The notes below the pieces were generated by a model. It ran no database searches, was not told the origin of the DNA, and worked only from the letters and a program-made list of their open reading frames with translations. From contig CAXXPQ010000001.1 in assembly GCA_963668655.2 (NCBI GenBank), forward strand, positions 62,001 to 126,000: 64,000 bases of DNA, given 5' to 3'. The translations under genes were made by a program, and so were the position numbers. Below, in pieces: positions 1-8,834 of this stretch. Positions within the stretch are counted from its first letter, which is position 1; each line of letters begins with the position of its first letter. The stretch comes from G963668655 sp963668655. Lineage in GTDB: Bacteria; Myxococcota_A; SURF-8.

Positions 1-683
1 AACAGGCGACGCCCGGAAAACAGTTCGAAGGCCACCACGCCCACGGAAAACAGGTCCGAACGCACGCCGCCCGGATCCTCCCCCCGCGCCCGTTCCGGAC
101 CGAGATAGGCGAAGCGTCCCTTCAACACCCCCGGAGCGGTGGCGTATCGGTTCCAGGCCGAGCGCGCCATGCCGAAGTCCGACAGCTTCACTTTCCCTAA
201 ACGGGAAAGCAGGATGTTGGACGGATTCACGTCCCGATGAACGATGTTCAGCGGCCGCCCGTTCTCGTCCGTAGCCCCATGAAGCGCCTCCAGTCCGCAC
301 AACAGCCCAAGCAGGATGTGGGCCGATCCGGACAGCGGCAAGCGCTCGTTCTTCTTGGACAATTCCGCCATCAGGCGCTTCAGGTCGCCCCCGTCCACGT
401 ATTCCAGAAGCATCCAGGGCGGCCGGGCGGCGAGGTCGAATTCCAGCACCCGGCAGAGGTTCTCGTGCCGAACAAACACGCCCAGCCGCGCTTCCAGTTC
501 GAATATGGCCAGAAGATCGTCGCTGTCCGAAAGATGCGTGTGCAGACGTTTCCACACGGCGTCCGCCGGACCCGCCTCCGGATCCGCGCGCCGGACCAGC
601 CAGACTTCCGCCATGCCGCCCGATCCGAGTTTCCGAACCGGTTTCCACGGCTCCGGAGGCGGATCGTAGAGCGTTTCGGCCAA
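1..683 (-). CDS. Serine/threonine protein kinase, partial (C-terminus beyond window)
   Basis: The reverse strand reads a Hanks-type kinase domain from near its N-terminus. It has the glycine-rich loop GSGGMAEVWLV, the ATP-anchoring lysine in AVWKRLH, the catalytic loop HRDVNPSN, the DFG metal-binding motif and a GPE variant of the APE motif. The catalytic-loop lysine position is Asn. Family knowledge: such kinases phosphorylate Ser/Thr of cytoplasmic targets and are often fused to sensor domains. Any such C-terminal part lies outside the window. I chose the TTG at 683-681 because GAGG lies about 8 nt upstream and no ATG is available in frame. The gene begins about 20 bp after the mlaC-like stop, so it is probably the last visible gene of the tolC-mlaC operon. 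Confidence 0.85.
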   Translation of the reverse strand, partial: MAETLYDPPPEPWKPVRKLGSGGMAEVWLVRRADPEAGPADAVWKRLHTHLSDSDDLLAIFELEARLGVFVRHENLCRVLEFDLAARPPWMLLEYVDGGDLKRLMAELSKKNERLPLSGSAHILLGLLCGLEALHGATDENGRPLNIVHRDVNPSNILLSRLGKVKLSDFGMARSAWNRYATAPGVLKGRFAYLGPERARGEDPGGVRSDLFSVGVVAFELFSGRRL

Positions 684-703
684 GAGGGAAACCTCGTTCT
701 CGC

Positions 704-1387
704 TTATTTTTTCTTCTCCGGAGCCGGAGCGACAGGCGCGTCTTCCTCGAACGTATCGTTGGAAATCTTTCCTCCGGGATCGTCCGAAAGCGTGTTGAGC
801 TTGCGTTTCATCTTCGCCAGAAGCTCGTCGAAACCGCTTTTTCGGATGATTTTGTTGAACTGGGAGCGGTAGTTCTCCAGCAGGCTGACATCGTCGATGA
901 GCATGTCATAGACCACGTTCTTGCCGTTTTTCTTGATGACCCTGAGGCCGATCTGGGCCTTGTATTTGCCGGACTTGATCCAGAACCCGGCCAGCGTGTG
1001 GCCCTCCTTCGCCAGTTCGGGCAGCCATTTGATATCGTAGGTGCTTTTCGAGGTGATCTTCAGCAGGTAGTTCTTCTCGATCAACGATTGAAGGGTGGCC
1101 AGGAACTCCTTCTGCTGCGGCGGGGTGATGTCGTCCCAGTGCAGAACCAGCGCCCGCTGGCCCAGCTCCTCGAAATCGAACAGCTCGTTGATGGTCACCC
1201 GCAGGGCGTCTTCCTTCTTCTGGTGGGCCGGCGTGCCCTTTTTCGACGGCGAGGCCAGAAGTTTGCGGATATTTTTCTCTTTCTGCTTGCAGAGATTCAG
1301 AACCTCCCCGGCCTGGACCGGAACCGTCTGGGTCAGAAGAAACAGACTGAAAACCACGGAAACGAGAACTCGAAAAACATTGCGCAT
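704..1387 (-). CDS. mlaC: MlaC/Ttg2D-family periplasmic phospholipid-binding protein
   Basis: The protein has 227 residues and a Sec signal peptide (basic MRNVFR, hydrophobic core, cleavage near VQA-GE). The C-terminal half carries the family signature around VVYDMLIDDVSLLENYRSQF followed by a GFDELL-like segment, as in the Tol_Tol_Ttg2 family. MlaC shuttles phospholipids between the MlaFEDB inner-membrane complex and the outer membrane. No mlaE, mlaF or mlaD gene is visible here, so the rest of the system must be encoded elsewhere. The gene lies 36 bp downstream of the TolC-like gene on the same strand, suggesting co-transcription. The tail is Pro/Ala/Lys rich and low complexity. The family call is secure; membership of a canonical Mla system is inferred. 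Confidence 0.88.
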   Translation of the reverse strand: MRNVFRVLVSVVFSLFLLTQTVPVQAGEVLNLCKQKEKNIRKLLASPSKKGTPAHQKKEDALRVTINELFDFEELGQRALVLHWDDITPPQQKEFLATLQSLIEKNYLLKITSKSTYDIKWLPELAKEGHTLAGFWIKSGKYKAQIGLRVIKKNGKNVVYDMLIDDVSLLENYRSQFNKIIRKSGFDELLAKMKRKLNTLSDDPGGKISNDTFEEDAPVAPAPEKKK

Positions 1388-1423
1388 GATGGCTCCTTGT
1401 CGATTCGATTTTACCGGCCCGGG

Positions 1424-3049
1424 TCAGTTCCCGGACGGATTTCCGCCCGGTATGCCTTCCGCTTCTTCCGGGGCGGAATCCGACGTGCTGGTCAGATATT
1501 CCAACTTGATTCTCGAAAGCGTCACGGCATGCACCGAAACCCAATAATTCAGCAACGTCTTGAAATAGGCGCTGATTCCGCCGATGACATCCTGGGTGTC
1601 GGCCAGGCCTAGTTCGTAGTTCATCACCTCGGAAATCATCCACTTCTTGCCCGCCGTAAGCCCTTTTTCGTTCAACTGCATCTTGGCCAGGTTTTCCCGG
1701 AAGCTCTCGAATTCCTTCTTGGCTTCCAACTCCAGCTTTTGCATCCCCGCCGTCCGGGTGTGGCGCGCCTGGTTTTCCTTTGCCTTGGCCTGGCGGTGCC
1801 GGGCCAGTTGCAGCGGCAGATCGAAGGTGTAGCGCAGTCCCAGAAAGGCCGTGAAGGTGTTTACGTTGTACGGGTCGTTCAGGAAGGGATTGCGAATGTC
1901 CTCGATCTCCGGGCTCAAAACGTATTTGTACCGCAGGTCCACAAACAGATCCGGGAAATAATACGCCCACTGGCGATCGGATTCCTTGCGCTTCAGGTTC
2001 AGGTCCACATCCAACAGCTTGATTTCCGGACGCTTTTCCCCCATTTCCTTCTTGAGGTCCGCGAAGATCGGGTCCGTTTCGCTTTCTTCCGGTTCCTTCA
2101 GAAGCCGCCGGGCGAGAAAGACCGGTGTCTCGGGCGGAAGATCCATCAGCAGCCGCAGGGCGCTCTGCATCACCTCCCGGTTGTGTTCCGATTCCGCCAC
2201 GCGGGCTTCCAGGTCGGCCCGCACCACTTCGAATTTGTAGCGGTCGATTTCCGTCACCGTGGCGGAACCGTCCGCCAGCAGACGCTCCAGTTTCTCTTCC
2301 GCGTCCTTCAGGTAGCCCATGCCCTCGTCCAGCTTTTCCCGCAGAACGTTCAAAAACTGAATGGTGTAGTATACCCGCTTGGCCTCGTAGATCATGCGAT
2401 CCTTCACCGCCCGGCGCTTCAGTCGCCCGGCGTCCACCGCCAAAGGCCCCATGTCCCGCAAATTCGAAATCTTCCCGAAGGTGTACAGGGGTATCTGCAC
2501 CTTGATTTCATTGCCCCAGGTGACGCCGTCGAAGCGGTTGTCCCGTTGTTCCCAGTCCAGAAATCCGTCCGCGTCCCGGGGCGGCTTGCCGTAATCCGGA
2601 CTCGTGCTGACCACCGTGGTCAACGTGATCTTCGGAAACCAGGCCCACCAGGCCTCGTCTGCCTGGGCGTTGTAGTAGGCCATTTCCCAGTTGGATGCCT
2701 GAATGGCCCGGTTTCGCCTTAGCGCCAGATCGATCACGCGGTCCAGATCGTAAATCTGCTCCGGCGGAGCGTCCACCGGTTCTTCCTCGTCCTTCCAGGG
2801 ATCCTCGCCCCAGGCGCTCGCGGTCTCCGCTTCATCTTCCGAAACCGCCGAATTCGCCTCGGCCGCCTTGACGCTTTCCTCCGCTTCTCCCGCGAAAGCC
2901 GCGTTTCCCGAATCCGAAAGACCCGCCAGCAGCCCCAGCACACACAAACTCCCCATGAGCCGGCCCATGCGCCGCACCCACCAAGGCCGCTCGCGCTCCG
3001 CGCCGAGCGCCGGTCCGCCCCGTCCGTGCCGTTGAATCGCTGCGTTCAT
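1424..3049 (-). CDS. TolC-family outer membrane efflux protein
   Basis: The protein is an OEP/TolC-type channel of about 541 residues. An N-terminal hydrophobic signal (LCVLGLLAGL) and an acidic linker precede two repeated long-helix regions with family-like segments such as DLDRVIDLALRRN and WFPKITLTTVVSTSP. It would form the outer-membrane and periplasmic duct of a tripartite exporter. No adaptor or inner-membrane pump is adjacent. The start is uncertain: ATGs at 3115, 3049 and 2968 are in frame. The 2968 start gives the most typical signal peptide, while 3049 is the middle option used here. MlaC follows after 36 bp, so one transcript probably makes both envelope proteins plus the kinase. 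Confidence 0.85.
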   Translation of the reverse strand: MNAAIQRHGRGGPALGAERERPWWVRRMGRLMGSLCVLGLLAGLSDSGNAAFAGEAEESVKAAEANSAVSEDEAETASAWGEDPWKDEEEPVDAPPEQIYDLDRVIDLALRRNRAIQASNWEMAYYNAQADEAWWAWFPKITLTTVVSTSPDYGKPPRDADGFLDWEQRDNRFDGVTWGNEIKVQIPLYTFGKISNLRDMGPLAVDAGRLKRRAVKDRMIYEAKRVYYTIQFLNVLREKLDEGMGYLKDAEEKLERLLADGSATVTEIDRYKFEVVRADLEARVAESEHNREVMQSALRLLMDLPPETPVFLARRLLKEPEESETDPIFADLKKEMGEKRPEIKLLDVDLNLKRKESDRQWAYYFPDLFVDLRYKYVLSPEIEDIRNPFLNDPYNVNTFTAFLGLRYTFDLPLQLARHRQAKAKENQARHTRTAGMQKLELEAKKEFESFRENLAKMQLNEKGLTAGKKWMISEVMNYELGLADTQDVIGGISAYFKTLLNYWVSVHAVTLSRIKLEYLTSTSDSAPEEAEGIPGGNPSGN

Positions 3050-3234
3050 CGAATCCCCGTTTCGCCCCGTTTCGCCGGGATCGGTCCGCCGATCCCCTGC
3101 TCCCTGGTTCGCCATCTTAATCCGCCCCGCCCGCCGGAGTCAAACAAAAGGTCACTGAATTCACGGCGATGCCGTTTCCGGTTTCCTTCCGTATTTCGAG
3201 CCGAACAAGCGCCCGATCCACGCAATCCTCTCCC

Positions 3235-3428
3235 GGCCCCGCCTGGCATGGTTTTGTGCACCGGCACGCTTTTTGCTGCGGCACGGCATTTGCAGACCGC
3301 CGATGAGGTTGAAAATTCGAATGCAAATGCCGTGCCGGTTGATAAAAAGCGCGCCGGTCCGTCCGGCTCCGGGAAGCTTTGCTCGCTTCCCGGAGCTGGA
3401 CATCGCAAAAACCATGCCAGGCGGGGCC
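3235..3428. other. 194-bp three-way-junction dyad element (structured RNA or MITE-like palindrome)
   Basis: The ends are a perfect 21-bp inverted repeat (3235-3255 with 3408-3428, beginning GGCCCCGCCTGG). Inside lie two complete hairpins. The first is 3260-3358, with an outer stem 3260-3274/3344-3358 (one mismatch in 15) and an inner perfect 16-bp stem 3279-3294/3322-3337. The second is 3361-3401, with a perfect 12-bp stem 3366-3377/3385-3396 plus GTCC/GGAC at its base. The linkers are only 4, 2 and 6 nt, so the whole folds as a compact three-way junction. The one mismatch (A3266 with C3352) would be a U-G wobble in a minus-strand RNA. That weakly favours transcription toward tolC. No coding gene occupies it and no target-site duplication was seen. 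Confidence 0.65.
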
Positions 3429-3583
3429 CGTGCTTGAAGCAAAAAGCGGAAGGAAACCGGAGGTTTGGAAACGAGTGCTCTGGAGAGAAAGGGGCTCGGG
3501 GGCGCCGGGAGGCGGCCGGGGAGGATTTGCGGACAAGGAGACGTGAATCAGTGCTAGAAGCCATACATGGAAGTAGAAAGCCC

Positions 3584-3612
3584 TTGCCAAAACGGCTTGG
3601 GATGATTATGGT
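3584..3612 (+). promoter_or_regulatory. Predicted sigma70 promoter of secA
   Basis: TTGCCA at 3584-3589 and TATGGT at 3607-3612 are separated by 17 nt, 44 nt before the secA start codon. The rest of the 3429-3655 spacer is purine-rich and shows no gene. Confidence 0.55.
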
Positions 3613-3655
3613 ATGCCGAATTCGGCCACCCCTGCGCCGTCGGGAGAAAGAGCAT

Positions 3656-6517
3656 ATGTTCAAAGCGATCGGTCACAAATTGTTCGGCACCCCCCACGAG
3701 CGCGAGATGAAGCGCCTGCAACCGTACGTGGAGCAGATCAACGCCCTGGAACCGAAATTCGAGCCTTTAAGCGACGACGGCATCCGGGCGGAGATTCTGC
3801 GGCTGAAGGAAACGGTGCACAATGCGGTGAAAGACGCCAAGGATCACGAGGACTTGCGCAAGCGCGAGGAACTGGTCCTGGCGGAGATCCTGCCGGAAAC
3901 CTTCGCCCTGGTGCGGGAGGCGGGCAAGCGCACGCTGGGCATGCGTCACTACGACGTACAGCTCATCGGCGGCATGGTCCTGCACGGCGGCCGCATCGCG
4001 GAGATGAAAACGGGCGAGGGAAAAACGCTCATGGCCACCCTGCCCATGGTGCTCAACGCCCTGACGGGCCGGGGCGGGCATCTGGTGACGGTGAACGATT
4101 ATCTGGCCGGACGCGACGTGGAATGGATGGGGCGGATCTACCGTTTTCTGGGATTGACCACCGGGCTGGTGGTGCATGGCCAGTCCACCACGGAAAAGCG
4201 CAAAAATTACGCGGCGGACATCGTTTACGGAACCAACAACGAGTTCGGGTTCGATTACCTCAGGGACAACATGAAGTTCCGGCTGGCGGATTACGTGCAG
4301 CGGGATCTGCACTATGCCATCGTGGACGAGGTGGACTCGATCCTCATCGACGAGGCGCGCACGCCGCTGATTATCTCCGGCCAGGCGGAGCAGAGCACGG
4401 ACAAGTACTATTCGGTCAACAACGAGATCAAGGATCTGGTGAAGCTGGCGCTGACGGAAGGCAAGAAGAAGGCCGACGCCGGCAAGAAATCCATCCAGGA
4501 GATGGTGGAGGAGGAAGGCGGCATGCGGGCCATCGCCTCGTCCATCAAGGGCAGAAAAAAGAAGGAACTGGCGGGGGATTATTACTTTTTCAACATCGAC
4601 GAGAAGGGGCGCAACGTGATCCTGTCGGACGAGGGCATCGCCTGGCTGGAAAAGCGCTTCGCGGTCAACAACCTGTACGAACCCCAGAACATCGAGCTTC
4701 TGCATCACATCAACCAGGCCTTGCGGGCGCACATGCTGTACCGCCGGGAGGACGAATACATCGTCAAGGACGGCAAGGTGGTCATCATCGACGAGTTCAC
4801 GGGCCGCCAGATGCCGGGGCGGCGCTGGTCGGACGGCCTGCACCAGGCCATCGAGGCCAAGGAAGGCGTGAAGATCGAGAACGAGAACCAGACCCTGGCG
4901 TCCATCACCTTCCAGAACTATTTCCGGCTGTACGACAAGCTTTCCGGCATGACCGGAACGGCGGAGACGGAGGAAGGTGAGTTCAAGCAGATCTACGGCT
5001 TGGGCGTGGTGGTGGTCCCCACCCACCGTCCCATGGTCCGCAAGGACCATCCGGATCAGGTGTACCGCACGCGCAAGGAAAAGGACCAGGCGGTGGCGGA
5101 CGAAATCGCGGACTGCAACCGCCGCGGCCAGCCGGTGCTGGTGGGTACGATCACCATCGAATCCTCGGAGAAGCTCAGCAAAACACTGAAGCGGCGCGGC
5201 GTCCGCCACAACGTGCTGAACGCCAAGTACCACATGCAGGAGGCCGAAATCATCGCCCAGGCGGGCCGCAAGGGAGCGGTGACCATCGCCACCAACATGG
5301 CCGGTCGCGGAACGGACATCGTTTTAGGCGGCAACCCGGAGTTTCTGGCTTGGGAGAAGGTGGGCACGGACGCTCCGCTGGAGGAATTCAACCTGGCGCT
5401 GGAGGAGTATACGAAGAAGTGCCGGGCGGAAAAGGAATACGTGCTGGAGGCGGGCGGCCTGCACATTCTGGGCACGGAACGTCACGAATCCCGACGCATC
5501 GACAACCAGCTTCGCGGCCGTTCGGGGCGTCAGGGCGACCCGGGAAGCAGCCGTTTTTATCTTTCTCTGGAAGACGACCTGATGCGCATCTTCGGCGGCG
5601 ACCGGATCAAGTTCGTGATGGACAAGATCGGCGTGGAAGAAGGGCAGGTCATTGAGCACGGCATGATCAGCCGGGCCATCGAGAAATCCCAGATGCGGGT
5701 GGAGGGTCATAACTTCGACATCCGCAAGAGTCTTCTGGAATACGACACGGTGATGAACGAGCAGCGCCGCACCATCTACGCCATGCGCCGGGACATCCTG
5801 GAAGGCAAGGAGCAGGAGGAACGGGCGCTGAACGATATCGAGGACACGGTGCTTTCCCTGGTGGGGCAGTACTGTCAGGGCGGGCCGTCGGACTGGGATC
5901 TGGACGCGCTTTCGGACAACCTGCGGCGGGTGTTCGGGCTGGAGATGGATCTGGAGGTGGACGCGAAGGGCAAGCAGGCCCTGGAGGATTTGCAGGAGAA
6001 GATCTACTACACCGCCGAAAAGACCTACAAGGCCAAACTGGCGGATGTGTCGGAGCAGTTGGGGGAAGGCGGCGAGGAAAGTTTCCGCCGTTTCGAACGG
6101 GAACTGTATCTTCAGATTCTGGACAAGCTCTGGCGGGAGCATCTCCTGGCCATGGACCACTTGAAGGAAGGCGTCAGCCTGCGCGGCTTCGGGCAGAAGG
6201 ATCCCAAGCTGGAGTACAAGAAAGAGGGCTTCGCGCTGTTCGAGGATCTGCTGGCGCGCATTTCGGAGACGTTTCTGACCAACATCTTCCGCATCCAGGT
6301 CCAGACCCGGGACGAAATCGAGGAGATGCGCGAGAAACAGGAAAAAGAGCAGGAGAAGCGCCAGATGCAGTACGGTCGGGGCCAGGCGCGCAAAAAGGCC
6401 GAAACCGTCCAGCGCAAGGTGGAAAAGGTGGGCCGCAACGATCCCTGTCCCTGCGGCAGCGGCAAGAAATTCAAGAAATGCCACTGGGGCAAGCCGGGCT
6501 ACGAACAGTTCATGTAG
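3656..6517 (+). CDS. secA: Preprotein translocase ATPase SecA
   Basis: SecA is the motor that drives unfolded secretory proteins through SecYEG at the cytoplasmic membrane. The 953-residue protein has the expected length. It contains Walker A in MKTGEGKT (about residue 118-125), the DEVDSILIDEARTPL region (about 223), the second-domain motif TNMAGRGTDI, and a C-terminal SEC-C zinc motif with CPCGSGKKFKKCH (about 931). The reading frame is open 210 codons further upstream. The ATG at 3656 was chosen because homologues begin with a short segment before KLFGT, GGGAG lies upstream, and the predicted promoter sits between the two. It is monocistronic or leads into the Hsp33-like gene after 81 bp. 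Confidence 0.98.
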   Translation: MFKAIGHKLFGTPHEREMKRLQPYVEQINALEPKFEPLSDDGIRAEILRLKETVHNAVKDAKDHEDLRKREELVLAEILPETFALVREAGKRTLGMRHYDVQLIGGMVLHGGRIAEMKTGEGKTLMATLPMVLNALTGRGGHLVTVNDYLAGRDVEWMGRIYRFLGLTTGLVVHGQSTTEKRKNYAADIVYGTNNEFGFDYLRDNMKFRLADYVQRDLHYAIVDEVDSILIDEARTPLIISGQAEQSTDKYYSVNNEIKDLVKLALTEGKKKADAGKKSIQEMVEEEGGMRAIASSIKGRKKKELAGDYYFFNIDEKGRNVILSDEGIAWLEKRFAVNNLYEPQNIELLHHINQALRAHMLYRREDEYIVKDGKVVIIDEFTGRQMPGRRWSDGLHQAIEAKEGVKIENENQTLASITFQNYFRLYDKLSGMTGTAETEEGEFKQIYGLGVVVVPTHRPMVRKDHPDQVYRTRKEKDQAVADEIADCNRRGQPVLVGTITIESSEKLSKTLKRRGVRHNVLNAKYHMQEAEIIAQAGRKGAVTIATNMAGRGTDIVLGGNPEFLAWEKVGTDAPLEEFNLALEEYTKKCRAEKEYVLEAGGLHILGTERHESRRIDNQLRGRSGRQGDPGSSRFYLSLEDDLMRIFGGDRIKFVMDKIGVEEGQVIEHGMISRAIEKSQMRVEGHNFDIRKSLLEYDTVMNEQRRTIYAMRRDILEGKEQEERALNDIEDTVLSLVGQYCQGGPSDWDLDALSDNLRRVFGLEMDLEVDAKGKQALEDLQEKIYYTAEKTYKAKLADVSEQLGEGGEESFRRFERELYLQILDKLWREHLLAMDHLKEGVSLRGFGQKDPKLEYKKEGFALFEDLLARISETFLTNIFRIQVQTRDEIEEMREKQEKEQEKRQMQYGRGQARKKAETVQRKVEKVGRNDPCPCGSGKKFKKCHWGKPGYEQFM

Positions 6518-6598
6518 ACGCTCCGTGGATGGGCGGCTACGATATTCCGACGGGTTTCCCGCACGAAACATCTTGAAAAAACACGGAAAGGCTTTCGC

Positions 6599-7375
6599 AT
6601 GTCGGAGACGCATCCCATGGATCATGTGAATCTCGCCCATTTTTACCGTTTTCTCTGGAAGGAAAGCGATCTGATCGTTGTCATCGGAAACGGAACGGAA
6701 ATCGCCAAGGGGCGGGCGGCCTATAACACCCATTACGGTATCGAACGGGAGGAGGACGTCCGCGAGAAATCCCTGCTGCGCCTTCTGACCGCCACCGGAC
6801 TGGCCGCCGTTTCCCTGCCCGATCGCCAGAGCTGGGGCTGGACCTTGAGCCTGCCGGGCGATGCCGTGGGCTTTTTCTGCGGGATCGAGCCCGAGGGATC
6901 GGTCTGCGGGCGGGCCCAGGACGCGGATCCCGAACGCAACCTGGTCGTCGTCCAGCGGCAGAAGCCGGAAGAACCCATCGTCCAGAGCATGTTCACTCCC
7001 ATGGATCCGGGGACGGTGCGCGTCGTGGAGAGTTATTTCGAGGAATCCGAGCAGATTCTGACGCGGCTGGCCGTTCTGCCCGATCTTTCCGGCGTGTGTT
7101 TCAAGTCCCTGCCGGGCGGCCAGTTCGACCGGGTGACCGATCTTTCCGACGAGGAACTGGTCCGCCTGGCCGCCGATCTGGAGAAAGACGGGCGGCTGGA
7201 GCCGATGGACGAGTATCTGTTGTTTTACGAATGTCGCTGCAATCCCGACATGATTCTGGATTTGGTGCGGAATCTCCCGGAGGATCAGCGCGAGGAACTC
7301 TGGGCCGGCCAGACCGCCCTGGACATCGAATGCCCCCGTTGCGGCCGTCCCTACCGTCTGGAAAAGAATACATGA
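6599..7375 (+). CDS. Hsp33-like redox-regulated chaperone, divergent
   Basis: The 258-residue protein ends in an Hsp33-type zinc domain. A CRC pair (about residue 211-213) is followed roughly 30 residues later by CPRCGRPYRL, giving the C-x-C and C-x-x-C ligands. A conserved segment LVRNLPEDQREELW lies between them. The N-terminal region resembles the HslO fold only loosely. Family knowledge: Hsp33 holds its four Cys on zinc, and oxidation releases the metal and activates holdase activity in the cytoplasm. Here all four ligands are present, so the switch is probably intact. The stop codon overlaps the start of the next gene (ATGA), indicating translational coupling. The gene lies 81 bp after secA. 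Confidence 0.75.
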   Translation: MSETHPMDHVNLAHFYRFLWKESDLIVVIGNGTEIAKGRAAYNTHYGIEREEDVREKSLLRLLTATGLAAVSLPDRQSWGWTLSLPGDAVGFFCGIEPEGSVCGRAQDADPERNLVVVQRQKPEEPIVQSMFTPMDPGTVRVVESYFEESEQILTRLAVLPDLSGVCFKSLPGGQFDRVTDLSDEELVRLAADLEKDGRLEPMDEYLLFYECRCNPDMILDLVRNLPEDQREELWAGQTALDIECPRCGRPYRLEKNT

Positions 7376-7581
7376 GAAAAAGCGAGTCCTGCCGCTGGTT
7401 TCCGGTCTGTCCCATGCGGGCCTACACCGAATCCGGACGCCTGGATCCCGTCTGGACGCGTGATTACTGCCACGGAGACTTTGGTCGCTGCGTGCGGTTT
7501 CGGATGGAAGAGGAAGGCCGCCCGCACCCGGACTGGATGCTTCCGGACGGCTCCCTGGACGAGCGTCTGAAGAGTGAATAA
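7372..7581 (+). CDS. Small conserved Cys-rich protein
   Basis: The 69-residue protein contains the pattern CRWFPVCPMRAY, then DYCHGDFGRCVRFRMEE and a C-terminal PHPDWMLPDGSLDE. Four cysteines and two histidines could bind a metal or an Fe-S cluster. I recognise this as a widespread small family of unknown function whose members share the CPMxxY, YCHGDW-like and MLPDGS motifs. The start ATG overlaps the stop of the Hsp33-like gene, so the two are translated together. A thiol or metal role beside the redox chaperone is an inference only. Confidence 0.75.
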   Translation: MRKSESCRWFPVCPMRAYTESGRLDPVWTRDYCHGDFGRCVRFRMEEEGRPHPDWMLPDGSLDERLKSE

Positions 7582-7645
7582 TGGACTCCATGCCGTCGCT
7601 GAAGACGATCGAGGACCGGTGACATCCGAACCAAGGGAGGGAATC

Positions 7646-8407
7646 ATGTCCATCGTCAAGACGCTGTTTCCGGCCGCACTGTTCTTTCTGCTTTGCTTCG
7701 GCCTGTTTTCCTGCGGCCCCCGACGGGTGGGCGACAAGATCGCCGTAAGCTGTCCGGATCGCACCGTCCTGATTCCGGCGGACTGCAACCGGGCCTTCGA
7801 GGTCTTCGCCCGGGATTACGTGGAACAAACCCGAGTTCGAATCGGAGACCTGGAGCAACTGGCCATCGAGGTCGATCACAAGGTATGGGAAGAAGTTAAA
7901 AACACCCGGCAGACCCTGGATCAGAGCGCCGTCCGCTACCGCACGTCCCTGACGGCCTTCTGCCACCAGCTATCCTACGATCCCTGCAATCGGAGACTGT
8001 ATGCCGAATTGAGCGGCATGATGAACCGCGTGGTCCAGAGCCACGAAAAGATGGAACGATCCCTCGATCAGGCCATCGGGAACGTAAAGGCGGCCATGGC
8101 GGAGGCGAAGCCGGAGAAACACGCCTTGAAACCCGTGGTGATAAAGAAAGTCGCCCGCCGGAAGAGCATCCAATCCATTCGGGAGGTCCGGGAGAATTTT
8201 CGGGAAACGTTTCGGATTCCGGATAAAAAGCCCGAACAACTTTCGAATAAAAAGAAAAACACCCAAAACGCGAAGAAGACACTGGACCGCACCTCTTCCG
8301 GCTACAAGCCATCCTACCGTTCGCCGTCGGTGGACAAGGGCAACCGGGGGACGAACCTTGCCGGCGCCCAGAAAAAGGCCGCCGAAGCAGTGAAAAACGC
8401 GAAATAA
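7646..8407 (+). CDS. Lipoprotein of unknown function
   Basis: The protein has 253 residues. The N-terminus MSIVKTLFPAALFF followed by LFSC is a lipoprotein signal with the lipidated Cys near residue 21. The middle is helical and rich in charged residues. The C-terminus is very basic, with Lys/Asn runs, and could bind peptidoglycan or nucleic acid. I chose the ATG at 7646 because AAGGGAGGG lies just upstream; an ATG 72 nt earlier would bury the signal peptide. No family is recognised. Confidence 0.75.
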   Translation: MSIVKTLFPAALFFLLCFGLFSCGPRRVGDKIAVSCPDRTVLIPADCNRAFEVFARDYVEQTRVRIGDLEQLAIEVDHKVWEEVKNTRQTLDQSAVRYRTSLTAFCHQLSYDPCNRRLYAELSGMMNRVVQSHEKMERSLDQAIGNVKAAMAEAKPEKHALKPVVIKKVARRKSIQSIREVRENFRETFRIPDKKPEQLSNKKKNTQNAKKTLDRTSSGYKPSYRSPSVDKGNRGTNLAGAQKKAAEAVKNAK

Positions 8408-8519
8408 AACGGGCCGGCCTCTTCTCCCGCTCCCGGACTGAAAAATCATGGAAACCGAACCCGCTTTGTGCTAGGCTTTCCGGCGGCGAAGACCTTTTAA
8501 AGGGAAAAGGAGCAAACCC

Positions 8520-8798
8520 ATGAACTTCGCACTGGAAACCGTCCGCCTTCCCATCCAGCGGGCCTTCTTCGGCCCCGGCCACTGGGAACTCATCATCATC
8601 CTGATTATCGTCCTGGTGGTCTTCGGTGCGGGAAAACTTCCCACCGTGGGCAGCGCGTTGGGAAAGGGCATCCGCAACTTCCGCGGCTCGCTGAAGGGCG
8701 AGGACGTGGACGGCGTGGCGGAGGAAAAGGAAAAAACCGCCATCGAAGCGCCGAAAAAGGAACTGGAAGCCGACAAGAAGCCGACGGACGAATCCTGA
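8520..8798 (+). CDS. tatA: Twin-arginine translocase subunit TatA/TatE
   Basis: The 92-residue protein has the TatA layout: a short periplasmic N-terminus, one membrane helix (LIIILIIVLVVFG), the conserved FG hinge, and an amphipathic helix starting KLPTVGSALGKGIRNFRG. A charged cytoplasmic tail follows. TatA polymers form the variable pore of the Tat system, which exports folded proteins. No tatB or tatC is next to it, so they lie elsewhere. AAAAGGAGC precedes the start codon. gpmI begins 36 bp downstream on the same strand. Confidence 0.93.
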   Translation: MNFALETVRLPIQRAFFGPGHWELIIILIIVLVVFGAGKLPTVGSALGKGIRNFRGSLKGEDVDGVAEEKEKTAIEAPKKELEADKKPTDES

Positions 8799-8834
8799 TC
8801 GTCCCCTTCCCCACCCCGAACCGGGAAAACCGCC

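Noticed and set aside
3026..3655. 630-nt N-terminal extension of secA in frame
   Set aside because: It covers the structured element and the predicted promoter, and homologues start at about position 3656.
5324..7966. 880-codon open frame on the strand opposite secA and the Hsp33-like gene
   Set aside because: It mirrors high-GC codon bias of real genes; the plus strand carries unmistakable SecA and Hsp33 motifs, and the antisense frame has none.
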